Below, one piece after another: positions 8,924 through 19,342 of a stretch of 36,800 bases of DNA. Within the stretch, counting starts at the first letter, position 1; every line of letters begins with the position of its first letter. Both the position numbers and the translations under genes were made by a program. The notes below the pieces were generated by a model. It had not been told where the DNA came from and searched no databases. It was given only the letters and a program-made list of their open reading frames with translations. The stretch comes from Methanobrevibacter thaueri (GTDB lineage Archaea; Methanobacteriota; Methanobacteria; Methanobacteriales; Methanobacteriaceae): NCBI GenBank assembly GCA_015062925.1, contig SUTL01000011.1, positions 1 through 36,800 of the forward strand, read 5' to 3'.

Positions 8924-10624
8924 TTAATCCCCATATCTATTTTTAATTGATTTATCTAATATGTAAAATAATTGGTTTTTTCCTTTTTTTACCTGTATAA
9001 AATCCATTATAACCTGATTTTTCTTAAAAACTGTTAATAGTTCCTCTAAATTCATCATCCCATCACTATAAAATTTAGCACATTCCTTAGAAAAAGTAGT
9101 TATTATTAAATTATCATCCATAAACATACATTTTTCATTAAATTTATAACCCATATAAACATATAAATTGAGAAATTGTTGTAAACTTTTAACTTGGTTA
9201 AATGTTAATTTTGAGTGTTTTTTTGAAAGATTTTTCGAATCTTTCTTAAATTTCAAATCCCATTTATCTTTTACTCTGAATACCTCAAAGAAACCTACAA
9301 TTGGATGATCAGCCATAATCATTTGTTCTTCATAAATATTGATTAAATATTCAGAGACATATCTATTATTCCATTTTGCTTTAACAATCCCTTTTTCAAA
9401 ATCTATTTTAAATTTAAATTCTTTTTTAAGTGTTTTGCCACAATATGGGCAAAATTTAAAATTATTATTAAATTCTTTTCCACAATTAGAACAGTATAAA
9501 TAAAATTCATTTTCAACTAATCGAGTTACATCAAATAACTTCCTTGAACATAATGGGCAAAACTTATACTCATTATTTTCAAAAGTTTTTCTGCAATTGA
9601 CACAATAAAGTTTTTTGTTATTTTTATTTTGTTCTATTTTTATCAATTCATTATAAAAATAGGTTTTATCTTTGTCATAATGATTTCTACCCTCTATAAT
9701 CCAATTAACAATTTTTGTTAATGGAATTCCTGTAACCTCTGATGCTTCTTTTCTAGTTTTTCCCTTACGAATTTCATCTAAAACAGAATCCATTTGTATT
9801 AAAATAGGTTCTGATGAATAAGTAATAAGTTGTTTTTCAGAATAGGTCCTATTATACATTTTATTAACATTTTTCGAATTAGGATATTTGTAAATTAAAT
9901 TATGAATATTAGTTGATTTTGAAAAATAATTTAAAGTAAATAAGGGATTTAAAATTTCAATTGATTTTTCTGCAATGTTACTAATATTACTCTGAGATTT
10001 ATCAAAAATCACAACGGGATTAGTTTTAGAAATAAAATCAATGGGTTTATTTCCTCCAAATTTGTCATTTTCATTATTAATAATATTATTTTTAGAATTG
10101 AAACTATCCAAAGTCATAATCATGATTTGAATATTATCAGATACAGCAAAGTTTCTAATAAGTTCTAAATTTGAAGAATCATAACAAAATGAATCATAAT
10201 AAATAGAATTATAAAGTTCTTTAAAATGTTCTTTAGTATCCTCAATAATATTATAAACAAAATTTAATTGAGATTTATTTAATACAATAATGATAAACTT
10301 TGTTAAACCATAATGTTTATTTAATTCAAAAATAGTTCTTAAATAAACATAAATTTTACCTTTTTCTCCATCAATTTGAATATCAAAATTTAATTTATCT
10401 AAATTATTAGTATAATTTAACTTATTATACTCCTGAACAAATTTTAGATTTTCTAAAATATATTCTTTGGGCATATCCATAAAATTACCATTTCCTACAT
10501 CTAAAGAAAAATATCTCGGCACAGTAAAATAATTATTAACTGAATGGACACCTATAAAAATATTTATTACCGAATTTACAGCTTCTACTTGATAATCTAT
10601 ATTTGAATCCCATTGAATATTCAT
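8924..10624 (-). CDS. Catalytically dead Res-like protein fused to HTH and two zinc ribbons
   Basis: About 566 residues from the ATG at 10624 (the track's TTG at 10636 is four codons upstream; the ATG aligns with the Met of Res). Residues 1-250 align throughout with the N-terminus of the neighbouring Res (YVYLxTIFELNK, KEHFKxLY, YDSSxLExxRNFAV, NIQIMI, KPIDxI), but every ATPase motif is lost. Walker A METGTGKT is replaced by QIDGEKGKI, DEPQ by DKSQ and SAT by FSK. Then come a helix-turn-helix (~285-312, RKEASEVTGIPLTKIVNWI) and two CxxC-x11-CxxC and CxxC-x10-CxxC zinc ribbons (C341/344/356/359, C378/381/392/395). A C-terminal ~165 residues is not recognised. There is no nuclease domain. It looks like a gene duplication of res turned into a DNA-binding or regulatory subunit (inference). 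It lies 18 nt after res in the same operon and is even more A+T-rich. Confidence 0.8.
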   Translation of the reverse strand: MNIQWDSNIDYQVEAVNSVINIFIGVHSVNNYFTVPRYFSLDVGNGNFMDMPKEYILENLKFVQEYNKLNYTNNLDKLNFDIQIDGEKGKIYVYLRTIFELNKHYGLTKFIIIVLNKSQLNFVYNIIEDTKEHFKELYNSIYYDSFCYDSSNLELIRNFAVSDNIQIMIMTLDSFNSKNNIINNENDKFGGNKPIDFISKTNPVVIFDKSQSNISNIAEKSIEILNPLFTLNYFSKSTNIHNLIYKYPNSKNVNKMYNRTYSEKQLITYSSEPILIQMDSVLDEIRKGKTRKEASEVTGIPLTKIVNWIIEGRNHYDKDKTYFYNELIKIEQNKNNKKLYCVNCRKTFENNEYKFCPLCSRKLFDVTRLVENEFYLYCSNCGKEFNNNFKFCPYCGKTLKKEFKFKIDFEKGIVKAKWNNRYVSEYLINIYEEQMIMADHPIVGFFEVFRVKDKWDLKFKKDSKNLSKKHSKLTFNQVKSLQQFLNLYVYMGYKFNEKCMFMDDNLIITTFSKECAKFYSDGMMNLEELLTVFKKNQVIMDFIQVKKGKNQLFYILDKSIKNRYGD

Positions 10625-10642
10625 AATTTTAATCAACCCAAT

Positions 10643-13615
10643 TTAATCAACTACATCAGTTTTAAATTTCTCATATGTATCTGCTACATCAAAGTGTACA
10701 TTTGTTCCAAGTGCTTCAAAATGCTTTCTTCCACAGTCAATTTTAGCTTGCTCTGTTGGCCTAAGTGCCAAATAATCAGTTGATCCTTTTGTTTCAACGA
10801 CAAAGTAAAGATTAGTTTCACCATCTTTATCTAACATTACTGCCCAATCAGGATTATAACTACCTAATGGAGTATCAACTTTAAACCATCCTGGAAGTTT
10901 AGTGTACAATTTAACTTCTGGATCATTATCTAAACTTTTAGCAAATTCTTTTTCAACTTCACTATCATAAATAATGTGATCATATACAGAGTGTTGAGCT
11001 TCAATCATATTACGTTCTAAATAACCAAATAACTCATCGTTTTTAAATAACTCTTGTGAGTATGAATCATCGATTTTTGTGTATTTAATTCCATCAACAA
11101 TCATCATACTCATTACTTTATTGATTAATTTAGCAGTTTGTTGCATGTATTCTTGAGGATTCTTTTTAAATTGATTTAATGTATCACTTTCAGTTAAAAT
11201 CCTAACAATAGTTCTTCTTGTTAGGTCTGTTTCATTTTGCAAGTAAGTTACAATATCAGGTAGGGCAATTTCATCTTCTTCAGAATAAGCTGTAGTTATG
11301 TATCCATTTTCATCAGGTATAACTCCAGCGGCTTTAATTGTTACACCACTTTTAGTGTAAATTAATTTTGGAGCTTTAACATTTAGTGAATCTTCCATTG
11401 CAGTTATACATTTTTCAACTAATTCATCTGTGTCAAATTCAACTGCATAAGTTGTTTTATGCTTAATTGAATCCCAGAATTGCTTAAATTCTGGACTTAA
11501 ATAAACATGTTTGTTAACTTTAACCTGACGACGTTGTTTTGCAGGTCTGATTTTAATACCTTTTGTTGGTTTTTCAACAACTTCTACAATTTCTGGTCTT
11601 ATTGATTCATAGTCTTCTGGAATATCAATAGTACCATCACGTACAGCGACTTTAAGTGCTTCTTGGATTTTTCCTTTTGAATCAATATATTTTTTAAGTT
11701 TAAAATGATTGAAAATAGCTAGAGAATGCTGTTTACCCAATGGTTCTTCATTACCTTTTTTATTAATCCATGGAATATGAGCAAATGCTGTTTTTTGAAT
11801 TGTGCCAAATTTAATCCCAGTTTCATCTTCAATTTCTTGTTGTAAGTTACGTGCAAAGTCTTCATATGATTCATTTGCCATAATGGTTAAAATGTTAGTG
11901 TTTTTATCATGAATCCTTTCACCATCTTGGTTAACACATAATCTTAAACCACGACCAATCTCTTGGCGTTTTTTCATAGTTGAAGTAGTTTCATTTAAAG
12001 TACAAATTTGGAACACATTAGGATTGTCCCAACCTTCTCTTAATGCAGAGTGTGAGAAAATGAATTTTAATTTAGTATCAAAGCTTAAAAGTCTTTCTTT
12101 ATCTTTCATAATCAGGTTAAATGTTGATTCATCATCTTTGTTTGCTCTGACTTTTCCAGCTTTTGTTTCTTTAGTATCCTTAACTTTTCCTTTTTTATCA
12201 ACTGAGAAATATCCGTCATGAGCTTCTGATGCTTCTAAATCCAAGTCAACATAATTGTATAATGTTGAATATTTTGGTTTTTTAATGACTTTTTTATATT
12301 CCTCTTCAAAAATTTCAGCGTAAGGTCCTTTAATTGGATTTCCCTCTTCATCATATTGTCTGTAATTTGCTACTTTATCAATGAAAAAGAGACTTAAAAC
12401 CTTGATTTGTTTTCCGGCTTTAGCAAAAGCTAGCTCTTTATCTAAGTGTTCTTCAATGGTTTTGTGAATTTGCGCTCTTTTAAGTTTTAAATCATCAACA
12501 TCACCAAAGACTTTACCAATCCTTAAAATTTCATCCTTTTGTGTGAATGTGACATATTCATTACCTTCTTCACAATAAATTTCATCAACGACATAACCAT
12601 TGTAAACATCACGGTTTCCAAGTTTTGCTTCTGATAGGTCTGAACCTTGTTTAACTGTAACAGCTTTTCTTTTAATGGAACCTTTTACATTAGCATCAAT
12701 TTCAATTTTAGCAGTTATAGGAGATTTTTTATTATTAGTTGAAATTAATTTTAAGTAAGCGTCATTATGAAAACCCTCAGATACAAAACCTGCAACTTCA
12801 ATTTGTTTTACAAGTTCCATTTCAGATGCATCAACAGCATCAAGTTTATAGATGAGATTTTGAATTTCCTTATGAGTTGCAGAGTATCTTAAAGTACATA
12901 AAGGGTTTAAATATGATACTGCTTCTTCACCTTTACCACCCATTACAGATTGAGGTTCATCAATGATTACAACAGGATTAGTTTCAGCAATCAAATCAAT
13001 TGGTTTATATCCACTTAATTTATCCTGTTCCCTGTGGATGATATTTGCCTTAGTTTCCTTAGATGGGTCTTTAAAACTTTTGTTAAAAGCATCAATGTTA
13101 ATAATCATTATCTGGATGTTAGAGTTAACAGCAAAGTTTCTGACTTGTTCCAGTTTTGATGAATCATAAACAAAGTGGTCGTAAATTACATTATCATAAA
13201 GGTTTTTAAAGTGTTCTTTTGTAATTTCAATAGTTTTGTTAACTCCTTCTTTGATTGCAACACTTGGAACTACAATAATAAATTTAGTGAAGTTGTATTT
13301 TTTATTGAGTTCAAAAATTGTTTTTAGATAAACATAAGTTTTACCAGTTCCAGTTTCCATTTCAATGTTGAAATCTAAGCTTGGTAAAGACTCTGAAGGC
13401 GCAAGCTTATGGTAAGACTGTATTTTTCTTAAGTTTTCTAAAATATCTTCATGTGAAATATCTATTTTATTTCCAATACCTTGACCTGAGTCTAATGTAG
13501 CCTGACCAGTTACAGTAAAATACTGATGCATAGCATTTTGACCTTTAAAAAGGTCGGTAACTGCATTTACAGCTTCAGTTTGATAGTCAAGATTTGAATC
13601 AAATTTAAGTTTCAT
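10643..13615 (-). CDS. res: Type III restriction enzyme, Res subunit
   Basis: 990 residues, normal length for the family. It is an SF2 helicase with Walker A METGTGKT at 86-93, DEPQ at 219-222 and SATH at 245-248. Later come FSHSALREGWDNPNVFQI (motif V) and QEIGRGLRL (motif VI). At the C-terminus PD at 922-923 and E941-T-K943 form the PD-(D/E)XK cleavage site. Family knowledge: Res works only in complex with Mod, hydrolyses ATP to communicate along DNA, and cuts ~25-27 bp from the unmodified site. The ATG at 13615 follows mod1 by 12 nt with a GGAG ribosome site between them. It is the only intact Res for three mod genes, so all three specificities would have to share it. All motifs are complete, unlike in its shortened paralogue downstream. 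Confidence 0.95.
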   Translation of the reverse strand: MKLKFDSNLDYQTEAVNAVTDLFKGQNAMHQYFTVTGQATLDSGQGIGNKIDISHEDILENLRKIQSYHKLAPSESLPSLDFNIEMETGTGKTYVYLKTIFELNKKYNFTKFIIVVPSVAIKEGVNKTIEITKEHFKNLYDNVIYDHFVYDSSKLEQVRNFAVNSNIQIMIINIDAFNKSFKDPSKETKANIIHREQDKLSGYKPIDLIAETNPVVIIDEPQSVMGGKGEEAVSYLNPLCTLRYSATHKEIQNLIYKLDAVDASEMELVKQIEVAGFVSEGFHNDAYLKLISTNNKKSPITAKIEIDANVKGSIKRKAVTVKQGSDLSEAKLGNRDVYNGYVVDEIYCEEGNEYVTFTQKDEILRIGKVFGDVDDLKLKRAQIHKTIEEHLDKELAFAKAGKQIKVLSLFFIDKVANYRQYDEEGNPIKGPYAEIFEEEYKKVIKKPKYSTLYNYVDLDLEASEAHDGYFSVDKKGKVKDTKETKAGKVRANKDDESTFNLIMKDKERLLSFDTKLKFIFSHSALREGWDNPNVFQICTLNETTSTMKKRQEIGRGLRLCVNQDGERIHDKNTNILTIMANESYEDFARNLQQEIEDETGIKFGTIQKTAFAHIPWINKKGNEEPLGKQHSLAIFNHFKLKKYIDSKGKIQEALKVAVRDGTIDIPEDYESIRPEIVEVVEKPTKGIKIRPAKQRRQVKVNKHVYLSPEFKQFWDSIKHKTTYAVEFDTDELVEKCITAMEDSLNVKAPKLIYTKSGVTIKAAGVIPDENGYITTAYSEEDEIALPDIVTYLQNETDLTRRTIVRILTESDTLNQFKKNPQEYMQQTAKLINKVMSMMIVDGIKYTKIDDSYSQELFKNDELFGYLERNMIEAQHSVYDHIIYDSEVEKEFAKSLDNDPEVKLYTKLPGWFKVDTPLGSYNPDWAVMLDKDGETNLYFVVETKGSTDYLALRPTEQAKIDCGRKHFEALGTNVHFDVADTYEKFKTDVVD

Positions 13616-13627
13616 CTTTTAAATCTC

Positions 13628-15542
13628 CTATATTGTTATAAACTCATCTATATTATTTGTTTTTAATATTTCTTTAATGTTGGTTTTATCAGCGTCTGAT
13701 TTAAAACCGCTGTCTTTGAAAACAACTCTTGAAGTTGAAGAGTTATTTGTAAGTTTTAATATTTGATTTGTAATATCTTTTGTGATGTTATTGTCAAGAC
13801 AAATAATTAAAGCTCCAAAACCAATTGAATAAATGTTATCTATTTGTTCGATTGGATATGTGAGATCAATTCCATATTTAAGCATGATTTCATAAACTAA
13901 ATCTTCATTGGTTCTGCCTTCTTTAATATTATCTATTGTTAAAGATTGTTGGAGGTTATTGTAGTCAGGATCCCATTTTTCAAGGTTTGAAGAGTCTAAT
14001 TTGAATACTTTAAATCCTATATCTAAATCTTTGTTATTAGATTCTTCTAAGATTTTATCACCTGCTCTTCTGATTCTTTCTTTTCCTATTTCACAAATAT
14101 TGTAAAATCCTTCTTTAAAAGCTTTTGATTTTTCATCAATTTCCTCAGGAATTTGAACCATGATAAATTTTCTATTATTTTTATCTTCATTATTATATTG
14201 TAAAACTGCATCTGCTGTGGAAGCAGAACCTGAAAAGAAATCTAAAATTATACCTTCTTTAAATTTAGATACTTCCATCAAATATTTTATTAAAGAAGTT
14301 GGTTTAGAATAATCAAATGGTATATTTAATTTATTTAATTCATGTGACCCAATTTGATTAATGTGATTTTCTATGAAGCTATTCGGTTTAGCTGAAGAAT
14401 TTTCTAAAACATCATTTAAATATGTTTTAGTATACACATTCCATTTAGCAGGATTTTTATTTTCATCTAATAAATTTGAAGATTTGACTCTTTTAACCAC
14501 AATTTTATCTTTATTTTCTTCAAATGTTTTTCTACTCCATCTCCATATACCATCTCCTAAATTTGGTCTTTCAGGAGGAAATGTGGAACCAGGAGGTATA
14601 ATTTTACTACCATCCGGGCAATCAATCCAAAATCTTTGTTCAGGATTTCTATTACGTATAGTTGACATATATAATCTAACTAATTGGTATTTTTCACCTT
14701 TACGAGGACCTTCTTGTTCTATTAACTTATAATTTTCAACATTAGCTCCTCCAGAAAATTGAGGAGTTAAATTAACATTTTTTGCATATGTTAAAATATA
14801 ATCAAAATTTGGAGACCAAAAATCACCTTTATTATTACTTTTTTTAGTTATCCTTCCAGCACAACCAATAAAATTTTCTTCACCAAATATCTCATTACAT
14901 AACTTTTTAAGATTTTCTATTTCATTTTCATCAATACTTAAAAAGATAACACCATCATCAGTTAATAAGTTTCTAGCTAATTTTAATCTTGGAAACATCA
15001 TATTCAACCAATTACTATGATATCGTCCACTGGATTCTGAATTAGTTGAAATCTTTATACAATTGTGTGTGTGTGTGTGTAGAATTATCTAAACTCTTAA
15101 CTTGACCTGAAATTTTTAAGTAATTTTCTAAATTATCTTTATAATTATCAGGATAAATAAACTCTCTACCCGTATTATACGGAGGATCTATATACATCAT
15201 TTTGATTTTATTATAATAACCTTTTTGTAGTAATTTAAGAACTTCTAAATTATCCCCTTCAATATACAAATTTTGAGTTGTATCCCAGTTCTTACTTTCT
15301 TCCTTACAAGGCCTTAATGTTCCGGTTGATTGTTTTTGAGATTCTTTTATAGCTTGAGTTTTTCCAGGCCATGTGAAAGAATATTTTTCACGTGAATCAT
15401 CAATGTCTTTTCCTAAAATTGATTGTAATTTTTCAAAATCAATTTTATTTTCAGTTATTACTTCAGGAAATATTTCCTTTAATTTAGAAATATTATCTGA
15501 AATAATATCTTTACTTTGCCCATCTAATTTTGTTTCATTCAT
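13628..15542 (-). CDS. mod: Type III methyltransferase Mod 1, phase-variable, out of frame here
   Basis: Appears in the ORF track as two ORFs (15042-15551 and 13628-15007) but is one gene. Start ATG 15542 (aligns MNETKLDG with MIETKLSG of mod3; the upstream GTG is less likely). Part 1 holds the N-terminal region and motif IV DPPYNTG. Then come STHTHT from an (AC)8 tract and a stop. Part 2 continues in another frame: GRYHSNWLNMMFPRLKLARN, DGVIFLSIDENE, a unique target-recognition region (~185-390 of the full protein), motif I LDFFSGSAST and a conserved tail. This is a beta-class N6-adenine Mod. Nine (or six) AC units would join the frames without a stop, giving ~638 residues. As written it encodes a truncated product, so the gene is read as OFF. 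Confidence 0.9.
15065..15080 (-). repeat. (AC)8 phase-variation tract in mod1
   Basis: Eight GT units on the plus strand, AC on the coding strand. After the codon TCT, the 16-nt tract puts the ribosome into CAA TTG TAT and on to a TAA. With 9 or 6 units it reads into AAT TGT ATA and on into GRYHSNWLNMM. The tract sits about 35 residues after DPPY. Confidence 0.9.
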
Positions 15543-15550
15543 TTTAACCA

Positions 15551-17450
15551 CTATATCGTTATAAATTCATCAATATGATTAATTTTAAGTATTTCTTTAA
15601 TATTAGTTTTATCTGCATCTGATTTAAAACCACTGTCTTTGAATACAACTCTAGAAGATGAAGAGTTTTTCGTTAATTTTATTATTTCATTAGCTATTTC
15701 TTTTGTGATATTATTGTCAAGACATATTACTAATGCTCCAAATCCAATTGAATAAATATTATTGTGTTCTTCAATTGGTAAAGTTAAATCAATTCCATAT
15801 TTTAGCATGATTTCATAAACTAAATCTTCATTAGTTCTATCTTCTTTAATATTATCAATTGTTAAAGATTGTTGAAGATTATTGTAATCAGGATCCCATT
15901 TTTCTAAATTAGAAGAATCTAATTTGAATACTTTAAATCCTATGTCTAAATCTGAGTTTTCAGATTCTTCAACAATTTTATCTCCCGCACGCCTAATACG
16001 CTCTTTACCAATTTCACATATGTTTCTATAACCTTCTTTGAATGCATCAGTATTATCATCAATATTTTCAGGAATCTGAACTAAAATAAACTTATTATTT
16101 TGTTTATTTTCAATATTTAATTCAAAAATGGATTCAGCCGTTGAAGCAGAACCTGAAAAAAAATCAAGATATATTTCATCATTTTCAGATTTAGAAAAAT
16201 TTAATAAATATCTCATCAAGGAAACAGGTTTAGGATAATCAAAAATCTTTTTATTACCAAATAATTTCTTTAAATATTTTCCAGCATTTTCTGTTGTATC
16301 TACATTAACTGATTTATCAATGAAATTCTTTGGGACTTCCGGATCGTATGAATCTTTTTCATATGAAGGAGATAAAGTCTGAGTTTTGATAGAAATTATA
16401 GTATTATTCCTAATTTCATTTAATAACTTTTCTTGACTCCATTTAAATTTACTAGTTAATTTAATCTCTTTAATAAAAATACCATCTTTAATTTCTGTAT
16501 CTTCTTCAAGAATGATTTTATAATTATCAGTTCCATAATAACCTTTTTTTAATACTTGATTTTTTAATTTAGTCTTTACAATATTTTTAGGGAATATTAA
16601 TGTTTTTTCAGAGTTTGTTTGATTTAATAAACCATTATCACTTTTACTAAATTTCATTATACCTTCATATTTAGAATTATTTAGAATTTTTTCATAAACT
16701 AAAATATATTCAATATTCTTTTTTATTTTTTTAGATAAATTTGGTGGAGTTTCACTTTTATACCAATTAAATTGGCCAATGAAATTTTCCTCACCAAATA
16801 TTTCATTACACAATTTTTTTAAATTTTCAATTTCATTATCATCTATACTTATAAAAATTACACCATCATCTCTTAGAAGATTTCTAGCTAATTTTAACCT
16901 AGGATACATCATATTTAACCAATTTGAATGATATCTTCCAGATGTTTCAGGATTACTAGTTAATTTAATTCCAATGCTCTCTCTCTCTCTCTCCTTCAGA
17001 ATCTAAAACTTGACCAGAAATTTTTAAATAATTTTCTAAATTATCTTGATAATTATCTGGATAAATAAAATCTTTACCTGTATTATATGGCGGATCAATA
17101 TAAATAGCTTTTATCTTATTATAATAACCTTTTTGAAGTAATTTAAGAACTTCTAAATTATCACCTTCAATATATAAATTTTGAGTTGTATCCCAGTTCT
17201 TACTTTCTTCCTTACAAGGCCTTAAAGTTCCAGTAGATTGTTTTTGAGATTCTTTAATAGCTTGAGTTTTACCGGGCCAAGTGAAAGAGTACTTTTCACG
17301 AGAATCATCAATCTCTTCCCCTAAAATTAATTTTAATTCATCAAAATCAATTTTATCTTCAGTTACTATCTCTGGAAATATTTCTTTTAATTTAGAAATA
17401 TTATCTAAAACTATATCTTTACTTTCTCCATTTAATACAGATTCATTCAT
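15551..17450 (-). CDS. mod: Type III methyltransferase Mod 2, phase-variable, out of frame here
   Basis: Two track ORFs (16965-17459 and 15551-16912) form one gene, with its start at ATG 17450 preceded by GTGAT. The N-terminal part ends in SEGEREREHWN, where an (AG)8 tract is followed by CATTGGAATTAA. In the other frame the sequence runs IGIKLTSNPETSGRYHSNW without a stop. DPPYNTG lies in part 1; LDFFSGSAST and the KVFKLDSSNLEKWDPDYNN tail lie in part 2. The recognition region (NWYKSETPPNLSKKIKKNI onward, rich in Lys) is unrelated to those of mod1 and mod3. Nine or six AG units would give a ~633-residue Mod. The stop is 8 nt before the mod1 ATG. The tract uses AG, not AC, so it is not a simple copy of its neighbours. 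Confidence 0.9.
16977..16992 (-). repeat. (AG)8 phase-variation tract in mod2
   Basis: Eight CT units on the plus strand. On the coding strand GAAGG(AG)8CATTGG encodes alternating Glu/Arg, then CAT TGG AAT TAA. Nine or six units restore the frame into ATT GGA ATT AAA. It is at the same protein position as the AC tracts of mod1 and mod3. Confidence 0.9.
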
Positions 17451-17459
17451 TTTAATCAC

Positions 17460-19342
17460 TTATATCGTTATAAACTCTGAAATATTATTAACTTTTAATA
17501 TTTCTTTTATATTGGTTTTTTCCGCATCAGAAGCAAATCCACTGTCTTTAAAAAGAACACGAGATATAGATGAATTTTTTGATATTTTTAAAATTTCATC
17601 AGTGATATCTTTTGTGATATTATTGTCTAAACAAATAATTAATGCACCAAAACCAATTGAATAAATATTATCATGTTTTTCAACAGGCAATGTTAAATCA
17701 ATACCATATTTTAACATAATTTCATAAACCAAATCTTCATTAGTTCTATCCTCTTTAATATTATCAATTGTTAAAGATTGTTGAAGATTTTTGTAGTCTG
17801 GATCCCATTTTTCTAGATTTGAAGAATCTAGTTTAAAAACTTTAAATCCAATATCCAACTCTTTATTTTCTGAATCTTTAATAATATTTTCTCCAGCTCG
17901 ACGAATTCTTTCTTTCCCAATTTCACAAATATTCGCATAACCTTCATTATAAGCTTCTGATTTTTCATCAGTAGCCTCAGGAATTTGAACCAAAATAAAT
18001 CGTCTATTACTATTTTCTTCAGCATTAAGTTTTAAAACACCATGTGCAGTTGATGAAGAACCTCCAAAGAAATCTAAGATAATTGAATTTTTATCAGAAC
18101 CAACTTTCTGAATAAATTTAATTAAATCCAATGGCTTTGGAAATGAAAAAACATTTTTCTCCATAATTTCATTAAAATCATTACTTCCTTTTCCATTTGA
18201 AAAATCAATTAATGCCCTATATGGATTTTCTCGAATATATGGTTCATTATTATTATCAACGAATTGATATTGTTTAATATAAACTTTCCATTCAGAATCT
18301 CTCTTTTTAAATTCAATGAAATTATTTTCCAAACCCCATTTAAATTTTGGTTCACTCCATCTCCAGGTATTTGGTTTTCCTTTTTTACCTCCAGAAAAAA
18401 TGATATTTCCATCAGGTGTTGTTATTGGATAATCCATCTTTTCACTATAAGAACCACTATAGTTTAAATCTCTTAAATAATATTTTCCTCTTTTTTCAAC
18501 AAATTCATCAGAAAATTTATATTTCGGATCATCATCAACATTGACAGGTTCTTGATTAATTTTAACTTCTTCAATATTTTTTGCATAACATAATATATAA
18601 TCAAATTCAATTGCTATATTTTTACTATCATGACCACTTCCAGATTTATTTTTTCTAACAAAATTACAAATAAAATTTGATTCACCGAATATTTCATCAC
18701 ATAATTTTTTTAGATTAAATTCTTCATTATCATCAATACTAATGAAAATAACTCCATCATTAGTTAATAAGTTTCTAGCTAATTTTAATCTTGGATACAT
18801 CATATTCAACCAATTACTATGATAACGACCTTGTGTTTCAGTATTTGTAGTCAATTTAACACCAAATGGTGTGTGTGTGTGTAGTCTTCTAAATCTGAAA
18901 CTTGTCCAGAAATTTTTAAATAATTTTCTAAATTATCTTTATAATCATCAGAATAAACAAAATCTTTACCGGTATTATAAGGAGGATCAATATAAATAGC
19001 TTTAATTTTATTATAATAACTTTTTTGAAGTAATTTAAGAACTTCTAAGTTATCTCCTTCAATATATAAGTTTTGAGTTGAATCCCAGTTTTTGCTCTCT
19101 TCCTTAAAAGGCCTTAAAGTTCCTGTTGATTGTTTTTGTGATTCGCGAATAGCTTGTGTTTTACCAGGCCAAGTAAAATTATATTTTTCATGAGAACCAT
19201 CTATAAATTCACCAAAATTTGATTTAAATTTATCAAAATTAATTTTATCTTCACTAACAATATCTGGAAAAAGTTCTTTTAAAATTTCAATATTTTCATG
19301 AACAATATCCTTACTTTCTCCACTTAGTTTAGTTTCAATCAT
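17460..19342 (-). CDS. mod: Type III methyltransferase Mod 3, phase-variable, out of frame here
   Basis: Track ORFs 18851-19342 and 17460-18854 form one gene, first of the three in transcription order. The ATG at 19342 abuts the stop of the DUF4391 gene, with GGTGAG just before it. DPPYNTG is at residues 119-125; YTHTHHLVLN* marks an (AC)7 tract at ~154-158. The other frame reads PFGVKLTTNTETQGRYHSNW. Six or nine AC units give a 626- or 628-residue protein. Motif I here is LDFFGGSSST. The recognition region (NKSGSGHDSKNI to FSFPKPLDL) is distinct. The two fragments overlap as TTGA, so re-initiation at the TTG at 18854 could in principle yield a split enzyme even when OFF. Confidence 0.9.
18869..18882 (-). 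repeat. (AC)7 phase-variation tract in mod3
   Basis: Seven GT units on the plus strand. On the coding strand GACT(AC)7CATTTGG reads TAC ACA CAC ACA CAC CAT TTG and hits TGA at 18851-18853. Six or nine units give CCA TTT GGT GTT AAA, in frame with the rest of the gene. Confidence 0.9.

Noticed and set aside
13628-19342. Reading the six mod ORFs as six separate genes or as plain pseudogenes
   Set aside because: The pairs align as N- and C-terminal halves of one Mod each, and the frame break falls exactly on a dinucleotide tract in all three. The halves otherwise carry intact motifs, so switching explains the pattern better than decay.
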